Source of the DNA: Marinibaculum pumilum
GTDB taxonomy: Bacteria; Pseudomonadota; Alphaproteobacteria; Ferrovibrionales; Ferrovibrionaceae
Assembly (NCBI RefSeq): GCF_042646425.1
Contig: NZ_JBHRTR010000054.1
Coordinates: forward strand, 678,003-742,002
Reading direction: 5' to 3'
Length of the DNA: 64,000 nucleotides
A model generated the notes under the pieces. The model was not told where the DNA came from. It was given only the letters and a program-made list of their open reading frames with translations, and ran no database searches. Numbering within the stretch: position 1 is the first letter of the stretch; the number at the start of each line of letters is the position of its first letter. Positions 8,828-17,098 of the stretch are shown here, in pieces. Position numbers and translations under genes: made by a program.

Positions 8828-9526
8828 ATGCAGGCCAGGGACGTGATGACCGAGGCGGTGTTCACGGTCGGTCCGGAGACCGCGGTGGCGGCGATCGCCG
8901 CCCTGCTGATGGAGAAGCGGATCAGCGCCGTGCCGGTGCTGGACGGCAAGGGCGCCATCCTCGGCATCGTCAGCGAAGGCGACCTGATGCGCCGCCGCGA
9001 ATCCGGCACAGAGCGCCATCCCTCCTGGTGGCTGTCGCTGCTCTCCGAACCGCACGAGCGCGCGCTCGACTATGTGAAGAGCCATGGCGGCCATGCCCGG
9101 GACGTGATGACCCCGGACCCCTACACCGTCACGCCGGACACCAGCCTGGAGAAGATCGCAGAAATCCTGGAGCGCCGGCATATCAAGCGGGTACCGGTGG
9201 TGGCGGATGGCCGGCTGGTCGGCATCGTCAGCCGCGCCGATCTGCTGCGCGGGCTCATCGCCCGGCAGGCCGGTCCGGTGCCCGAGCGCGACGATCCGGA
9301 ACTGAAGTCCGCGGTGGAAGCGGCCCTGAAGGAGGCCGGGCTGCGCACCGACTTCCTGAGCGTCGTCGTCACCGCCGGCCAGGCGCATCTCTGGGGCTCT
9401 GTGAATTCGGATGCCGAACGGCGGGCAGCTGGTGTCGCAGCGGAGAACGTGCCGGGCGTCACCGCCGTCCGCAACGAGATCGGCATCCTGCCGCGCAACG
9501 TCCGCGCCGCACTCTGGGCCGAATAG
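8828..9526 (+). CDS. CBS-domain pair with C-terminal BON domain
   Basis: A 232-residue protein. CBS1 begins MQARDVMTEAVFTVGPETAV and ends in AILGIVSEGDLM. CBS2 runs from ARDVMTPDPYTVTPDTSLEKI to LVGIVSRADLL (about 90-150). A BON domain follows (SVVVTAGQAHLWGSVNSDAER ... GVTAVRNEIGI). CBS pairs bind adenosine nucleotides or SAM. BON domains usually bind membranes or phospholipid. The combination is common in Proteobacteria and is thought to be a stress or energy sensor, though its role is poorly defined. A good ribosome site (AGGGGAGAGACGAG) fixes the ATG at 8828. An 18-bp inverted repeat lies just upstream. Confidence 0.85.
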   Translation: MQARDVMTEAVFTVGPETAVAAIAALLMEKRISAVPVLDGKGAILGIVSEGDLMRRRESGTERHPSWWLSLLSEPHERALDYVKSHGGHARDVMTPDPYTVTPDTSLEKIAEILERRHIKRVPVVADGRLVGIVSRADLLRGLIARQAGPVPERDDPELKSAVEAALKEAGLRTDFLSVVVTAGQAHLWGSVNSDAERRAAGVAAENVPGVTAVRNEIGILPRNVRAALWAE

Positions 9527-9602
9527 GCCGCCGCCCGGCAGCACCACAGGCTGCGTCAGATTGGCGGTCGACGCCGGCGGGCGACCGGCCTAGCCTGCGA
9601 CG

Positions 9603-10046
9603 ATGATCGACGGTGGAAACAGGACCGGCATGCTTCGGCTGCTGCTCTGCGCCGCTCTGGCAACGCTCCTGGCTGTCGGCGCGGGCAATGGCACCACGGC
9701 TGCCGCGACCGCCGTCTTCCTGGCGCCCGGTGCAATGGCGGCTGCACCCTGTCCCTCCGGCACACCCGCAGCGGAGGGCCTGTCGGCGGCTGCGCCCGGC
9801 AGCGCCGTGCTGGCAGTGCCGGCGGACTGCCACGGCTGCCCGGCGATGCCGGCCGGCAGCGACGATCGCGACGACAGCGGCAAGACCTGCAACGGCTGCG
9901 CCGCCCCTCCGCCGGGCTTGGCCGCCCAGGGACAGGCGGCCGTACCGCCGGCCGGAAGCCGGCTCCGGCCCGGCCGAATCGGATCCCGGGACGGCGAGGC
10001 GCTGTCGCCCGATCCCCACCCGCCACGCCTTCGTTTCCTGAGCTGA
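9603..10046 (+). CDS. Cysteine-containing exported small protein, possibly copper-related
   Basis: A 147-residue Ala/Pro-rich protein with an N-terminal hydrophobic stretch (MLRLLLCAALATLLAVGAG, about residues 10-28) that fits a signal peptide. The central patch DCHGCPAMPAGSDDRDDSG-KTCNGC has paired CxxC motifs and a Met. The tail is HPPRLRFLS. Small exported proteins of this make-up are often found before copper-resistance oxidases, and a Met-rich multicopper oxidase starts 101 bases downstream. Metal binding is inferred from context and cysteines only. GTG/ATG alternatives near 9630 exist. Confidence 0.55.
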   Translation: MIDGGNRTGMLRLLLCAALATLLAVGAGNGTTAAATAVFLAPGAMAAAPCPSGTPAAEGLSAAAPGSAVLAVPADCHGCPAMPAGSDDRDDSGKTCNGCAAPPPGLAAQGQAAVPPAGSRLRPGRIGSRDGEALSPDPHPPRLRFLS

Positions 10047-10147
10047 GCCGCGCCCTCCGGGGAAGCGGCGTCGACCTGACGGTCCGCCGGCAGTCCCGCC
10101 GGCGCCGGCCCGTCATTCGTCAGACCTGTCATTCAGGAAGCCCCGTG

Positions 10148-11596
10148 ATGACCAAGAAAGCTGCGCCGACCCGGCGCGCATTCCTCGCCGCGACCGGCCT
10201 TGCCGCCGTCGGTGGCCTCGCCCTTCCCGCTATCCTGCGTCCCGCCGTGGCAGCACCGGAGCAGACCCTGTCGCTGCGGCCCGCCCCCGGCACGGCGCCG
10301 CTTGTCGGCGCACCCTACGAACCCACACCCGTCTGGTGCTTCAACGACAGCCTGCCAGGCCCGGAAATTCGCCTGCGGCAGGGCCAAAGGGTGCGGATCG
10401 CGGTCGAGAACGGCCTGGCAGAAGAGACCGGCATCCACTGGCACGGCCTGCGTGTGCCCAACGCCATGGATGGCGTGCCGCACCTGACCCAGAAGCCGAT
10501 CGCGCCGGGCGGGCAATTCAGCTACGAGTTCGAGGTGCCCGACGCGGGCACCTTCTGGTACCACCCGCACCAGCGCAGTTCGGAACAGGTCGGACGCGGG
10601 CTCTATGGCCCCCTGATCGTGGAGGAGCGCGAGCCGCCGCGGGTCGACCGCGACCTGACCTGGATCCTGGACGACTGGCGGCTGACCGAGAAGGCGCAGA
10701 TCAGCGACGATTTCGGCAACCTCCACGATGCCAGCCATGCCGGCCGCTTCGGCAACATCCTGACCGTGAACGGCCGCCAGCCGCAGCCACTGGAGGCGCG
10801 CGGCGGGGAGCGGATCCGCCTGCGCCTGATCAACGCGGCCAATGCCCGCATCTTCGGCCTGGACTTCGCCGGCCATCGGCCGCAGATCATCGCCCTCGAC
10901 GGCCAGCCTGTGCCCCCCCATGCGCCGCCGGAAGGCGTTGTGGTGGTCGGGCCGGGCATGCGCACCGACCTGATCCTGGACATGACCGGCGCGGCCGGCA
11001 GCCGCCATCAGGTGACGGACCGCTACTATCCGCGCCAGACCTACCAGGTGACGGAGATCGCCTATGCCGACCGGCCCCTGCGCGACAATGCGCCGGACTG
11101 GTCGCTGGCCCTGCCGCCCAACCCGCTGGCGGAACCGGACCTGGATGCGGCGACCCGCCACGAGGTGGTGTTCAACGGCGGCATGATGGGCGGGCGCATG
11201 ATGCAGGAAATGGGCGGCCCGATGGCGTCCATGCCGATGGCGCGGATGCAGCGGATGATGCAGGACGGGCGGATGTGGTTCGTCAACGGCATCGCGGCCG
11301 ACGGGCATGCCATGGCGCCCGTGCTGACCCTGGAGCGGGGACGCACATACATCATCGCCATGGCCAATGCGACGGCCTTCCCGCACCCGATGCATCTGCA
11401 CGGGCATGCCTTCCGGGTGATCTCCCGCGATGGTGCGCCAACCCCGCACCGGGAATGGCGCGACACGGTCCTGATGACACCGGGCGAGCGGGTGGAGATC
11501 GCCCTGGTCGCCGACAATCCGGGCGACTGGATGTTCCATTGCCACATCCTGGAGCATCAGGCGGCCGGCATGTCCGCCGTGGTCCGGGTGGCCTAG
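10148..11596 (+). CDS. Tat-exported multicopper oxidase with Met-rich loop (CueO/CopA type)
   Basis: A 482-residue laccase-family oxidase, probably periplasmic and oxidising Cu(I). The N-terminus has a twin-arginine signal (TRRAFLAATGLAAVGGLALP). All four copper-ligand blocks are present: HWHG (97-100), HPHQ (139-142), HPMHLHGHAF (413-422) and HCHILEHQAAGM (464-475). Residues 346-376 contain 12 methionines in 31 positions, a feature of cuprous oxidases such as CueO rather than of general laccases. The upstream gene is a Cys-containing exported protein and the downstream gene a sensor kinase. A GTG three bases before the ATG is an alternative start. Confidence 0.92.
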   Translation: MTKKAAPTRRAFLAATGLAAVGGLALPAILRPAVAAPEQTLSLRPAPGTAPLVGAPYEPTPVWCFNDSLPGPEIRLRQGQRVRIAVENGLAEETGIHWHGLRVPNAMDGVPHLTQKPIAPGGQFSYEFEVPDAGTFWYHPHQRSSEQVGRGLYGPLIVEEREPPRVDRDLTWILDDWRLTEKAQISDDFGNLHDASHAGRFGNILTVNGRQPQPLEARGGERIRLRLINAANARIFGLDFAGHRPQIIALDGQPVPPHAPPEGVVVVGPGMRTDLILDMTGAAGSRHQVTDRYYPRQTYQVTEIAYADRPLRDNAPDWSLALPPNPLAEPDLDAATRHEVVFNGGMMGGRMMQEMGGPMASMPMARMQRMMQDGRMWFVNGIAADGHAMAPVLTLERGRTYIIAMANATAFPHPMHLHGHAFRVISRDGAPTPHREWRDTVLMTPGERVEIALVADNPGDWMFHCHILEHQAAGMSAVVRVA

Positions 11597-11677
11597 CTGG
11601 CTGCCGACGCCGTCCGCCCCACCTGCTAACCTGTCCCGGAGGTTCGGGACCTCGGGGAAGAGAGCGGACTCGAAAGC

Positions 11678-13777
11678 ATGGGCCAGGGCGGGGCGGCTAA
11701 GGGGGATCGGGCATGGCGTCCGGCGTGCCGTCGCGCGGCGGCAGGCACCCTGTTGGGCCTGGTGCTGGCCTTCCTGCCGCCCGCGGCGGCATCCGGGACG
11801 GCTGCAGCGGCGCAGTCAGGGGCGGACGCCGACGGGGCGCCGCTCCGCGTCGGGATCTACCAGAACCCGCCGAAGCTCTTCCTGGACCGGCAGGGCGAAC
11901 CGGCCGGGCTGTTCCCGGACGTCCTCGCCGCAGTGGCCGCAGAGCTGGGCTGGGACCTCGACTACCGGCCCTGCACCTGGACCGGCTGCCTGGAGATGCT
12001 CGCGGACGGGCGCATCGACATCCTGCCCGACGTGGCCCATACCGCCCAGCGGGCGGCGGCGTTCAAGTTCAGCCAGGTGCCGGTGCTGCGCAGCTTCTCG
12101 TACTTCTATGCCCGCCCCGGCACCCTCGTGCGCAGCCTGGACGACCTGCGCGGCCGCAGCATCGCCGTGCTGCGCGACAGCGTGCAGCACAGGGCGCTGC
12201 AGCAACTGCCCGGGCGGCAGGGCGATTTCCGCATCCAGCCCACGGACAGCCACGAGGCCAGCCTGCAGGCGGTGGCCGGCGGCACGGCGGACCTGGCGGT
12301 GGTGAACAACTTCCTGGGCCGGGAGATGGAGGCGCGCTTCGCGCTTTCCCGTTCGGAAATGACCTTCAACCCGACACCGCTCTATCTCGGCTTTTCCCCC
12401 GTCTTCGACGATGGTGCCATCGAAAGGGTCGACGCGGTGGTCGCCGCCCTGCAGTCGGATCCGCAATCGGCCTATTTCGGCGCCTACGACCAATGGCTCG
12501 GCCCCGAACCCCCGCCGATCCTGCCGGCCTGGCTGTACTGGCTCGCGGGGGCAGCGGTCCTGGCGCTTCTCGTCGGAACCGGCTTCATCTTCCTGCTGCG
12601 CCGCCGTGTGGCACAGGCCACGCGGGAGCTGCGCCACAGCCAGGAACAGCTCATCGAGGCCCAGCTCCTGGCCCGGTTCGGCGATTTCACCTGGGACCTG
12701 CAGACCGATGCCCTGGACTGGTCCCCCGGCCTGCGGGCCCTGCTTGGCGTCACCGCCGACGATCCGGCCAGCCTCGACCGGGTGACGGACGAGATCCACC
12801 ACCCGGAGGACGGCGCGCGCGTCATGCAGTGGATCTCCGATGCCATCGACGCCGGCGCGACCGTGATCGGCCCGGAATCCTACCGGTTGATCCGCAAGGA
12901 CGGCAGCATCATCCATGTCGAAGCGAACGTCCGGATCGAGCGCGCCGGCGGCAGGGCGGTCCGGGTGTTCGGCACCTGCCACGACGTGACCGCCCGCGTG
13001 ATGGCGGAGAACGCCCTGCTCGCCGCCAAGCAGGAAGCGGAACGGATGGGCAGGGCCAAGACGGACTTCCTGGCCGGCATGAGCCATGAACTGCGTACCC
13101 CGCTCAATGCGATCATCGGCTTTGCCGAAATGCTGGATCTGGCCCCCGCGTCGGTCGGGGAAGAGAAGCGACGCGACTATGTGCGCAGCATCCGCCAGGC
13201 GGGAGAGCAGCTGCTGGCCCTGGTCAACGAGATCCTCGACCTGGCGGGGGTGGAGGCCGGCCGCATGCGCTTCACCCTGGAAGCGGTCGAGATCGACGGC
13301 ATCATCGCCGAATCCATCTCCCAGACGCGGCCGATCGCGGAACGCGCCGGCATCGAAGTCCACAGGGCCCCGGATGGCCCGGTCCCCCGGGTGCTGGCGG
13401 ATCCGATGCGCCTGCGCCAGGTGCTGCTGAACTATCTGTCGAACGCGATCCGCTACAACCGGCGCGGCGGCACGGTAACCGTCTCCGCCGCGCGGCAGCC
13501 CGACGGCTGGGTGCGGCTGTCCGTCGCCGATACCGGCCGCGGCATCCCGGCCGCCCGGCAGGCCCATGTCTTTGATGCGGTCGGCAGCCTGCGGGGCGAT
13601 GCCCTGCTCGCCGGCGAGGGCGCCGGCATCGGCCTGACGGTGGTGAAGCGCATCGCCGAGGGGATGGGCGGCCGGGTCGGCTTCGAGAGCCGGGAGGGCT
13701 GGGGCAGCACCTTCTGGTGCGATCTGCCGCCCGCCCCGGACAGCAGCTCCGCCGGCGACGCGACAGGCACCGGATAG
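11678..13777 (+). CDS. Sensor histidine kinase with periplasmic binding-protein sensor and PAS domain
   Basis: A 699-residue membrane kinase. After a signal-like N-terminus comes an SBP_bac_3-type sensor (about 55-275: LRVGIYQNPPKLFLDRQGEP ... RIDILPDVAHTAQRA), a membrane helix (about 281-307), a PAS-like domain (about 330-440, ending in VRVFGTCHDVTARV), then the H-box FLAGMSHELRTPLN with His470, the N-box NYLSNAIRYN, the G1 box VADTGRGIP and the G2 box GAGIGLTVVKRIAEG. It is thus a classical kinase with no receiver domain. No response-regulator gene adjoins it; the nearest in the window is at 54.8 kb. The ligand is unknown. Position after the multicopper oxidase hints at, but does not prove, metal or stress sensing. 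Confidence 0.88.
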   Translation: MGQGGAAKGDRAWRPACRRAAAGTLLGLVLAFLPPAAASGTAAAAQSGADADGAPLRVGIYQNPPKLFLDRQGEPAGLFPDVLAAVAAELGWDLDYRPCTWTGCLEMLADGRIDILPDVAHTAQRAAAFKFSQVPVLRSFSYFYARPGTLVRSLDDLRGRSIAVLRDSVQHRALQQLPGRQGDFRIQPTDSHEASLQAVAGGTADLAVVNNFLGREMEARFALSRSEMTFNPTPLYLGFSPVFDDGAIERVDAVVAALQSDPQSAYFGAYDQWLGPEPPPILPAWLYWLAGAAVLALLVGTGFIFLLRRRVAQATRELRHSQEQLIEAQLLARFGDFTWDLQTDALDWSPGLRALLGVTADDPASLDRVTDEIHHPEDGARVMQWISDAIDAGATVIGPESYRLIRKDGSIIHVEANVRIERAGGRAVRVFGTCHDVTARVMAENALLAAKQEAERMGRAKTDFLAGMSHELRTPLNAIIGFAEMLDLAPASVGEEKRRDYVRSIRQAGEQLLALVNEILDLAGVEAGRMRFTLEAVEIDGIIAESISQTRPIAERAGIEVHRAPDGPVPRVLADPMRLRQVLLNYLSNAIRYNRRGGTVTVSAARQPDGWVRLSVADTGRGIPAARQAHVFDAVGSLRGDALLAGEGAGIGLTVVKRIAEGMGGRVGFESREGWGSTFWCDLPPAPDSSSAGDATGTG

Positions 13778-13801
13778 CGCCGCCTGCGCGTCCCCGCCGG
13801 G

Positions 13802-15235
13802 TCAGTCCAGGATCTGCACTGGCGCCTGTCGGGTGGTGAAGTTGAAGGCCAGGTAGCGATAGCGCCAGCCCCGCGCGGCCGCCACTTCCTGGAAGCCGCG
13901 ATATTCGTGCGCCCGCCAGTCGGGCTGCATGAAATATTCGTCGAAGACGATCACCGTCCCGGCCCCGATGCGCGGGCCCAGCCCCTCCAGCGCGTCGCGG
14001 GTGGAAGAAAACAGGTCGCAGTCGATGTTCAACAGCCGCGCCGGGCCCGGCTCTGCTGCCAGGAAGTCCGGCAGGGTATCGGTGAACCAGCCGACATGCA
14101 GGCGCACATTGTCCGGCACCTGCGGCAGCTGCCCGCCGGTGGTGAAGGTGCCGGCCTTGAAGTGCTGCCAGTCCTCCGGCAGCCCCTCGAAACTGTCGAA
14201 GCCATGCACCAGCCCGTCGATGCGGCCGGCCAGGAAGCGCAGCGAGGCGCCATGGCGGACGCCGAACTCCGCCGTGAAGCCATCCAGGCCGGCGCGCTCG
14301 TCGGCCGCCGCCAGCAGGCCGCAGCGGCTGCCCATGAACAGGGTCTGCGCATCGCGCTGCGCCGCGGCATAGCGCCAGCAGTCCAGCCCCAGATTGCCGC
14401 CGTCCGGATCGGGCTGCAGCCGCGCGAAGAACGGCTCGGCCGCATCCGGATCGTCCAGCGCGGTGAGGATGCCGCGATGCAGCAGCGCCGACTGGTGGCC
14501 CGGCGCGGCCGCCAGGATCTCGTCCAGGCAGGCGATCGCCGCCGCCGCGCCCTCGGTCTCCAGCAGCAGCGGGTGCAACCCCATGCGCGCCTTCACGCTG
14601 TCGGGACGGCGGACCAGCAGGTCGCGGAAGGCCCGGACCGCGCCGGCCATGTCGCCGGTCTCCTGCAGCGCCTTGCCCAGGGTGCTGGCCGCATCCTCGT
14701 CCTGCGGCGCGGCCTGCAGGGCGCGCCGGCACAGAGCCGCCGCCTCCTCCGGCAGGCCCTGCTCGACGAGCAGGAAGGCCAGGTCGGCCTGCAGCTTCGG
14801 ATCGCGCGGGCTGGCGGCCAGCGCCTGCCGGTAGCAGGCCTCCGCCCCGTCCAGGTCGCCGCGGCCGAAGCGCAGCACGCCCAGCGCATGATGCGCGCCG
14901 GCATGGCCCGGTGCCGCCGCGATGCAGGCGGCGAAGGCCGCCTCGGCTTCATCCGTCGCGCCGCGCTCACGCAGCACCAGGCCCAGATTGAACTGCATGT
15001 CCGCGGTGCCGGGCGACAGCTTCACCGCCCGCCGGATCAGCTGTTCCGCACGATCGCCATCGCCGCGCGCCTGCGCCACCAGCCCCAGCAGGTGCAGCGC
15101 GTCGGCGGTCTTCGGCCATTTCTGCAGGACCGCGCGATAGCCGGCCTCCGCCGCGGCCAGGTCGCCGCCCTGATGGGCGGCGACCGCACGCGACAGCATC
15201 GCCTGCGCCTTCGGCGGCGGCGGCCGCGCTGCCAT
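13802..15235 (-). CDS. TPR protein fused to TylF/MycF-type O-methyltransferase
   Basis: A 477-residue two-part protein. Residues 1 to about 240 are tetratricopeptide repeats (AEAGYRAVLQKWPKTADALHL, then AEQLIRRAVKLSPGTADMQF and further units of 34 residues). The C-terminal ~200 residues carry TylF-family marks: FDSFEGLPEDW, NIDCDLFSSTRDALEGLGPR and VIFDEYF, which in macrocin O-methyltransferases bind SAM and a metal that positions a sugar hydroxyl. TPR-TylF combinations occur in proteins that modify surface glycans or flagellin, but no glycan genes adjoin. The order of domains suggests substrate-protein docking through the TPRs. Confidence 0.85.
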   Translation of the reverse strand: MAARPPPPKAQAMLSRAVAAHQGGDLAAAEAGYRAVLQKWPKTADALHLLGLVAQARGDGDRAEQLIRRAVKLSPGTADMQFNLGLVLRERGATDEAEAAFAACIAAAPGHAGAHHALGVLRFGRGDLDGAEACYRQALAASPRDPKLQADLAFLLVEQGLPEEAAALCRRALQAAPQDEDAASTLGKALQETGDMAGAVRAFRDLLVRRPDSVKARMGLHPLLLETEGAAAAIACLDEILAAAPGHQSALLHRGILTALDDPDAAEPFFARLQPDPDGGNLGLDCWRYAAAQRDAQTLFMGSRCGLLAAADERAGLDGFTAEFGVRHGASLRFLAGRIDGLVHGFDSFEGLPEDWQHFKAGTFTTGGQLPQVPDNVRLHVGWFTDTLPDFLAAEPGPARLLNIDCDLFSSTRDALEGLGPRIGAGTVIVFDEYFMQPDWRAHEYRGFQEVAAARGWRYRYLAFNFTTRQAPVQILD

Positions 15236-15261
15236 GCCTGCGCTGCCGCCGCGTGCCCGCG

Positions 15262-16917
15262 CTACTCCGCGGCGTCCGCCGTCGGCAGCTTGTGCTCGGC
15301 GAAGTCCTGCCGCAGCTTGGTCTTCAGCAGCTTGCCGGTGGCGGTATGCGGCAGCTGGTCGACGAAGACGACATCATCGGGCAGCCACCACTTGGCGACC
15401 TTGTCCTCCAGGAAGGCGAGCATCTGCTCGCGATCGACCTCCTGGCCCTCCTTCTTGACGCAGATCAGCAGCGGCCGTTCCTGCCATTTCGCGTGATAGA
15501 CGCCGATCACTGCGGCTTCCTGGACGGCCGGATGGCCGACTGCCGCGTTCTCCAGGTCGATGGAGGAGATCCACTCGCCGCCGGACTTGATCACGTCCTT
15601 CGCCCGGTCGGTGATCTGCATGTAGCCGTCCGGATCCAGGGTGGCCACGTCGCCGGTGTTGAAGAAGCCGTCCCCGTCCAGGATCTCGCCGCCATCGCCC
15701 TTGAAATAGCCGGCGGTGATCCAGGGGCCCTTCACCATCAGGTTGCCGAAGGCCACCCCGTCGCGCGGCAGCTCGTTGCCGTCATCGTCGATGATCTTCG
15801 TCTCCACGCCATAGACGACGCGGCCCTGCTTGCTCTGCACGTCGAACCGCTCCTTGTCCGACAGCTTGGCATGCTTGGGCAGCAGGGTGCCGGTGGTACC
15901 CAGCGGGCTCATCTCCGTCATGCCCCAGGCATGGACGACATAGGCGCCCAGCTGGTTCCAGAACCGCTCGATCATCGCGCGCGGCGCGGCGGAGCCGCCG
16001 ATCACCACCCGCTCCAGCTTGATGTCGGCTTTCAGGTCGATATCCGGATTGGCGTCCAGGTGTTGGAAGAACATCAGCCAGACGGTCGGCACGCCAAGCG
16101 AGAAGTTGCACTGCTCGGTCTTCAGCAGGTCGTGGACGGAGGCACCGTCCAGCTTCGCGCCGGGGAAGACCAGCTTGGCGCCGCACATCGCCGCGGCATA
16201 GGGGATGCCCCAGGCATTGGCATGGAACAGCGGCACGATGATCAGGGCATTGTCGTAGGAGGACAGACCCAGACAGTCCTTCATGCAGACGGCGAAGGAA
16301 TGCAGCACCGTGGAGCGGTGGCTGTACAGGACGCCCTTCGGATTGCCGGTGGTGCCGGAGGTGTAGCAGAGCGAGGAGGCGGTGTTCTCGTCGAACTCCG
16401 GCCAGTCGAAATCGTCGCTCTCCGCCGCCAGCAGGTCCTCGTAGCAGTGCAGGTTGGGCAGCTTGCTGTCCGCCGGCATATGCTCCCGGTCGGTCATCAC
16501 CACATAGCCCTTCACCGTCGTCAGCTTGTCGGCCAGCGCTTCCAGCAGCGGCACGAAGGTCAGGTCGACGAAGATGAACTGGTCCTCGGCATGGTTGGCG
16601 ATGTACTCGATCTGCTCCGGGAACAGGCGCGGGTTGATGGTGTGCAGCACTGCACCCATGCCCGACACGCCGTAATACAGCTCCATATGCCGGTAGGTGT
16701 TCCAGGCCAGGGTGCCGATGCGGTCGCCCTGCCCCACGCCAAGGCGGGTCAGGGCATTGGCCAGCCGCTTCGACCGGGCATGCAGGTCGCGATAGGTGTA
16801 GCGGTGGATCGGCCCCTCGATGGTGCGGGTCACGATCTCGGTATCGCCATGGTACAGCGCGGCGTACTTGATCAGCGACGAGATCAGCAGCGGCTCTTTC
16901 TGCATCAATCCAAGCAT
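15262..16917 (-). CDS. Long-chain fatty-acid--CoA ligase
   Basis: A 551-residue ANL-superfamily adenylating enzyme that activates a carboxylic acid to the acyl-CoA. The phosphate loop is SLCYTSGTTGNPKGVLYSH. The aromatic A5 block is HAWGMTEMSPLGT. The adenylate aspartate region is FFNTGDVATLDPDGYMQITDR, and the hinge leads into KDVIKSGGEWISSIDLEN. These match the medium/long-chain 3-methylmercaptopropionyl-CoA or fatty acyl-CoA ligase group. Start ATG at 16917; the upstream in-frame stretch is non-coding and holds a promoter-like element. An acyl-CoA dehydrogenase lies far away at 59.4 kb and could act on products of this enzyme. Confidence 0.92.
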   Translation of the reverse strand: MLGLMQKEPLLISSLIKYAALYHGDTEIVTRTIEGPIHRYTYRDLHARSKRLANALTRLGVGQGDRIGTLAWNTYRHMELYYGVSGMGAVLHTINPRLFPEQIEYIANHAEDQFIFVDLTFVPLLEALADKLTTVKGYVVMTDREHMPADSKLPNLHCYEDLLAAESDDFDWPEFDENTASSLCYTSGTTGNPKGVLYSHRSTVLHSFAVCMKDCLGLSSYDNALIIVPLFHANAWGIPYAAAMCGAKLVFPGAKLDGASVHDLLKTEQCNFSLGVPTVWLMFFQHLDANPDIDLKADIKLERVVIGGSAAPRAMIERFWNQLGAYVVHAWGMTEMSPLGTTGTLLPKHAKLSDKERFDVQSKQGRVVYGVETKIIDDDGNELPRDGVAFGNLMVKGPWITAGYFKGDGGEILDGDGFFNTGDVATLDPDGYMQITDRAKDVIKSGGEWISSIDLENAAVGHPAVQEAAVIGVYHAKWQERPLLICVKKEGQEVDREQMLAFLEDKVAKWWLPDDVVFVDQLPHTATGKLLKTKLRQDFAEHKLPTADAAE

Positions 16918-17016
16918 GGGTGTCTCCTCAAGTCCTGGCGGAACGCACCATGCGCCAGCCGGTCCGGAGGGACCGGGGCAGGCAGCACCGGCGCGGACCG
17001 GTGTTTCGTGTGGCGG

Positions 17017-17046
17017 ACTATAGGGAGGGCGGCGGAACCGCCGCAA
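17017..17046 (-). promoter_or_regulatory. Sigma70-like promoter for the acyl-CoA ligase
   Basis: Read on the minus strand, TTGCGG (17046-17041), an 18-base spacer and TATAGT (17022-17017). The -10 matches five of six consensus bases. The ligase ATG is about 95 bases further on. Confidence 0.42.
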
Positions 17047-17098
17047 GCCAAAGCGCCAGGACGGGACAGAAGGTCCCGCCGCCGGCGGCGGCGCGCCT

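Noticed and set aside
10148..11596. Nitrite reductase or laccase instead of copper oxidase
   Set aside because: Four MCO copper blocks, Tat signal and a Met-rich segment fit CueO-type copper oxidase; NirK has a two-cupredoxin layout and is shorter.
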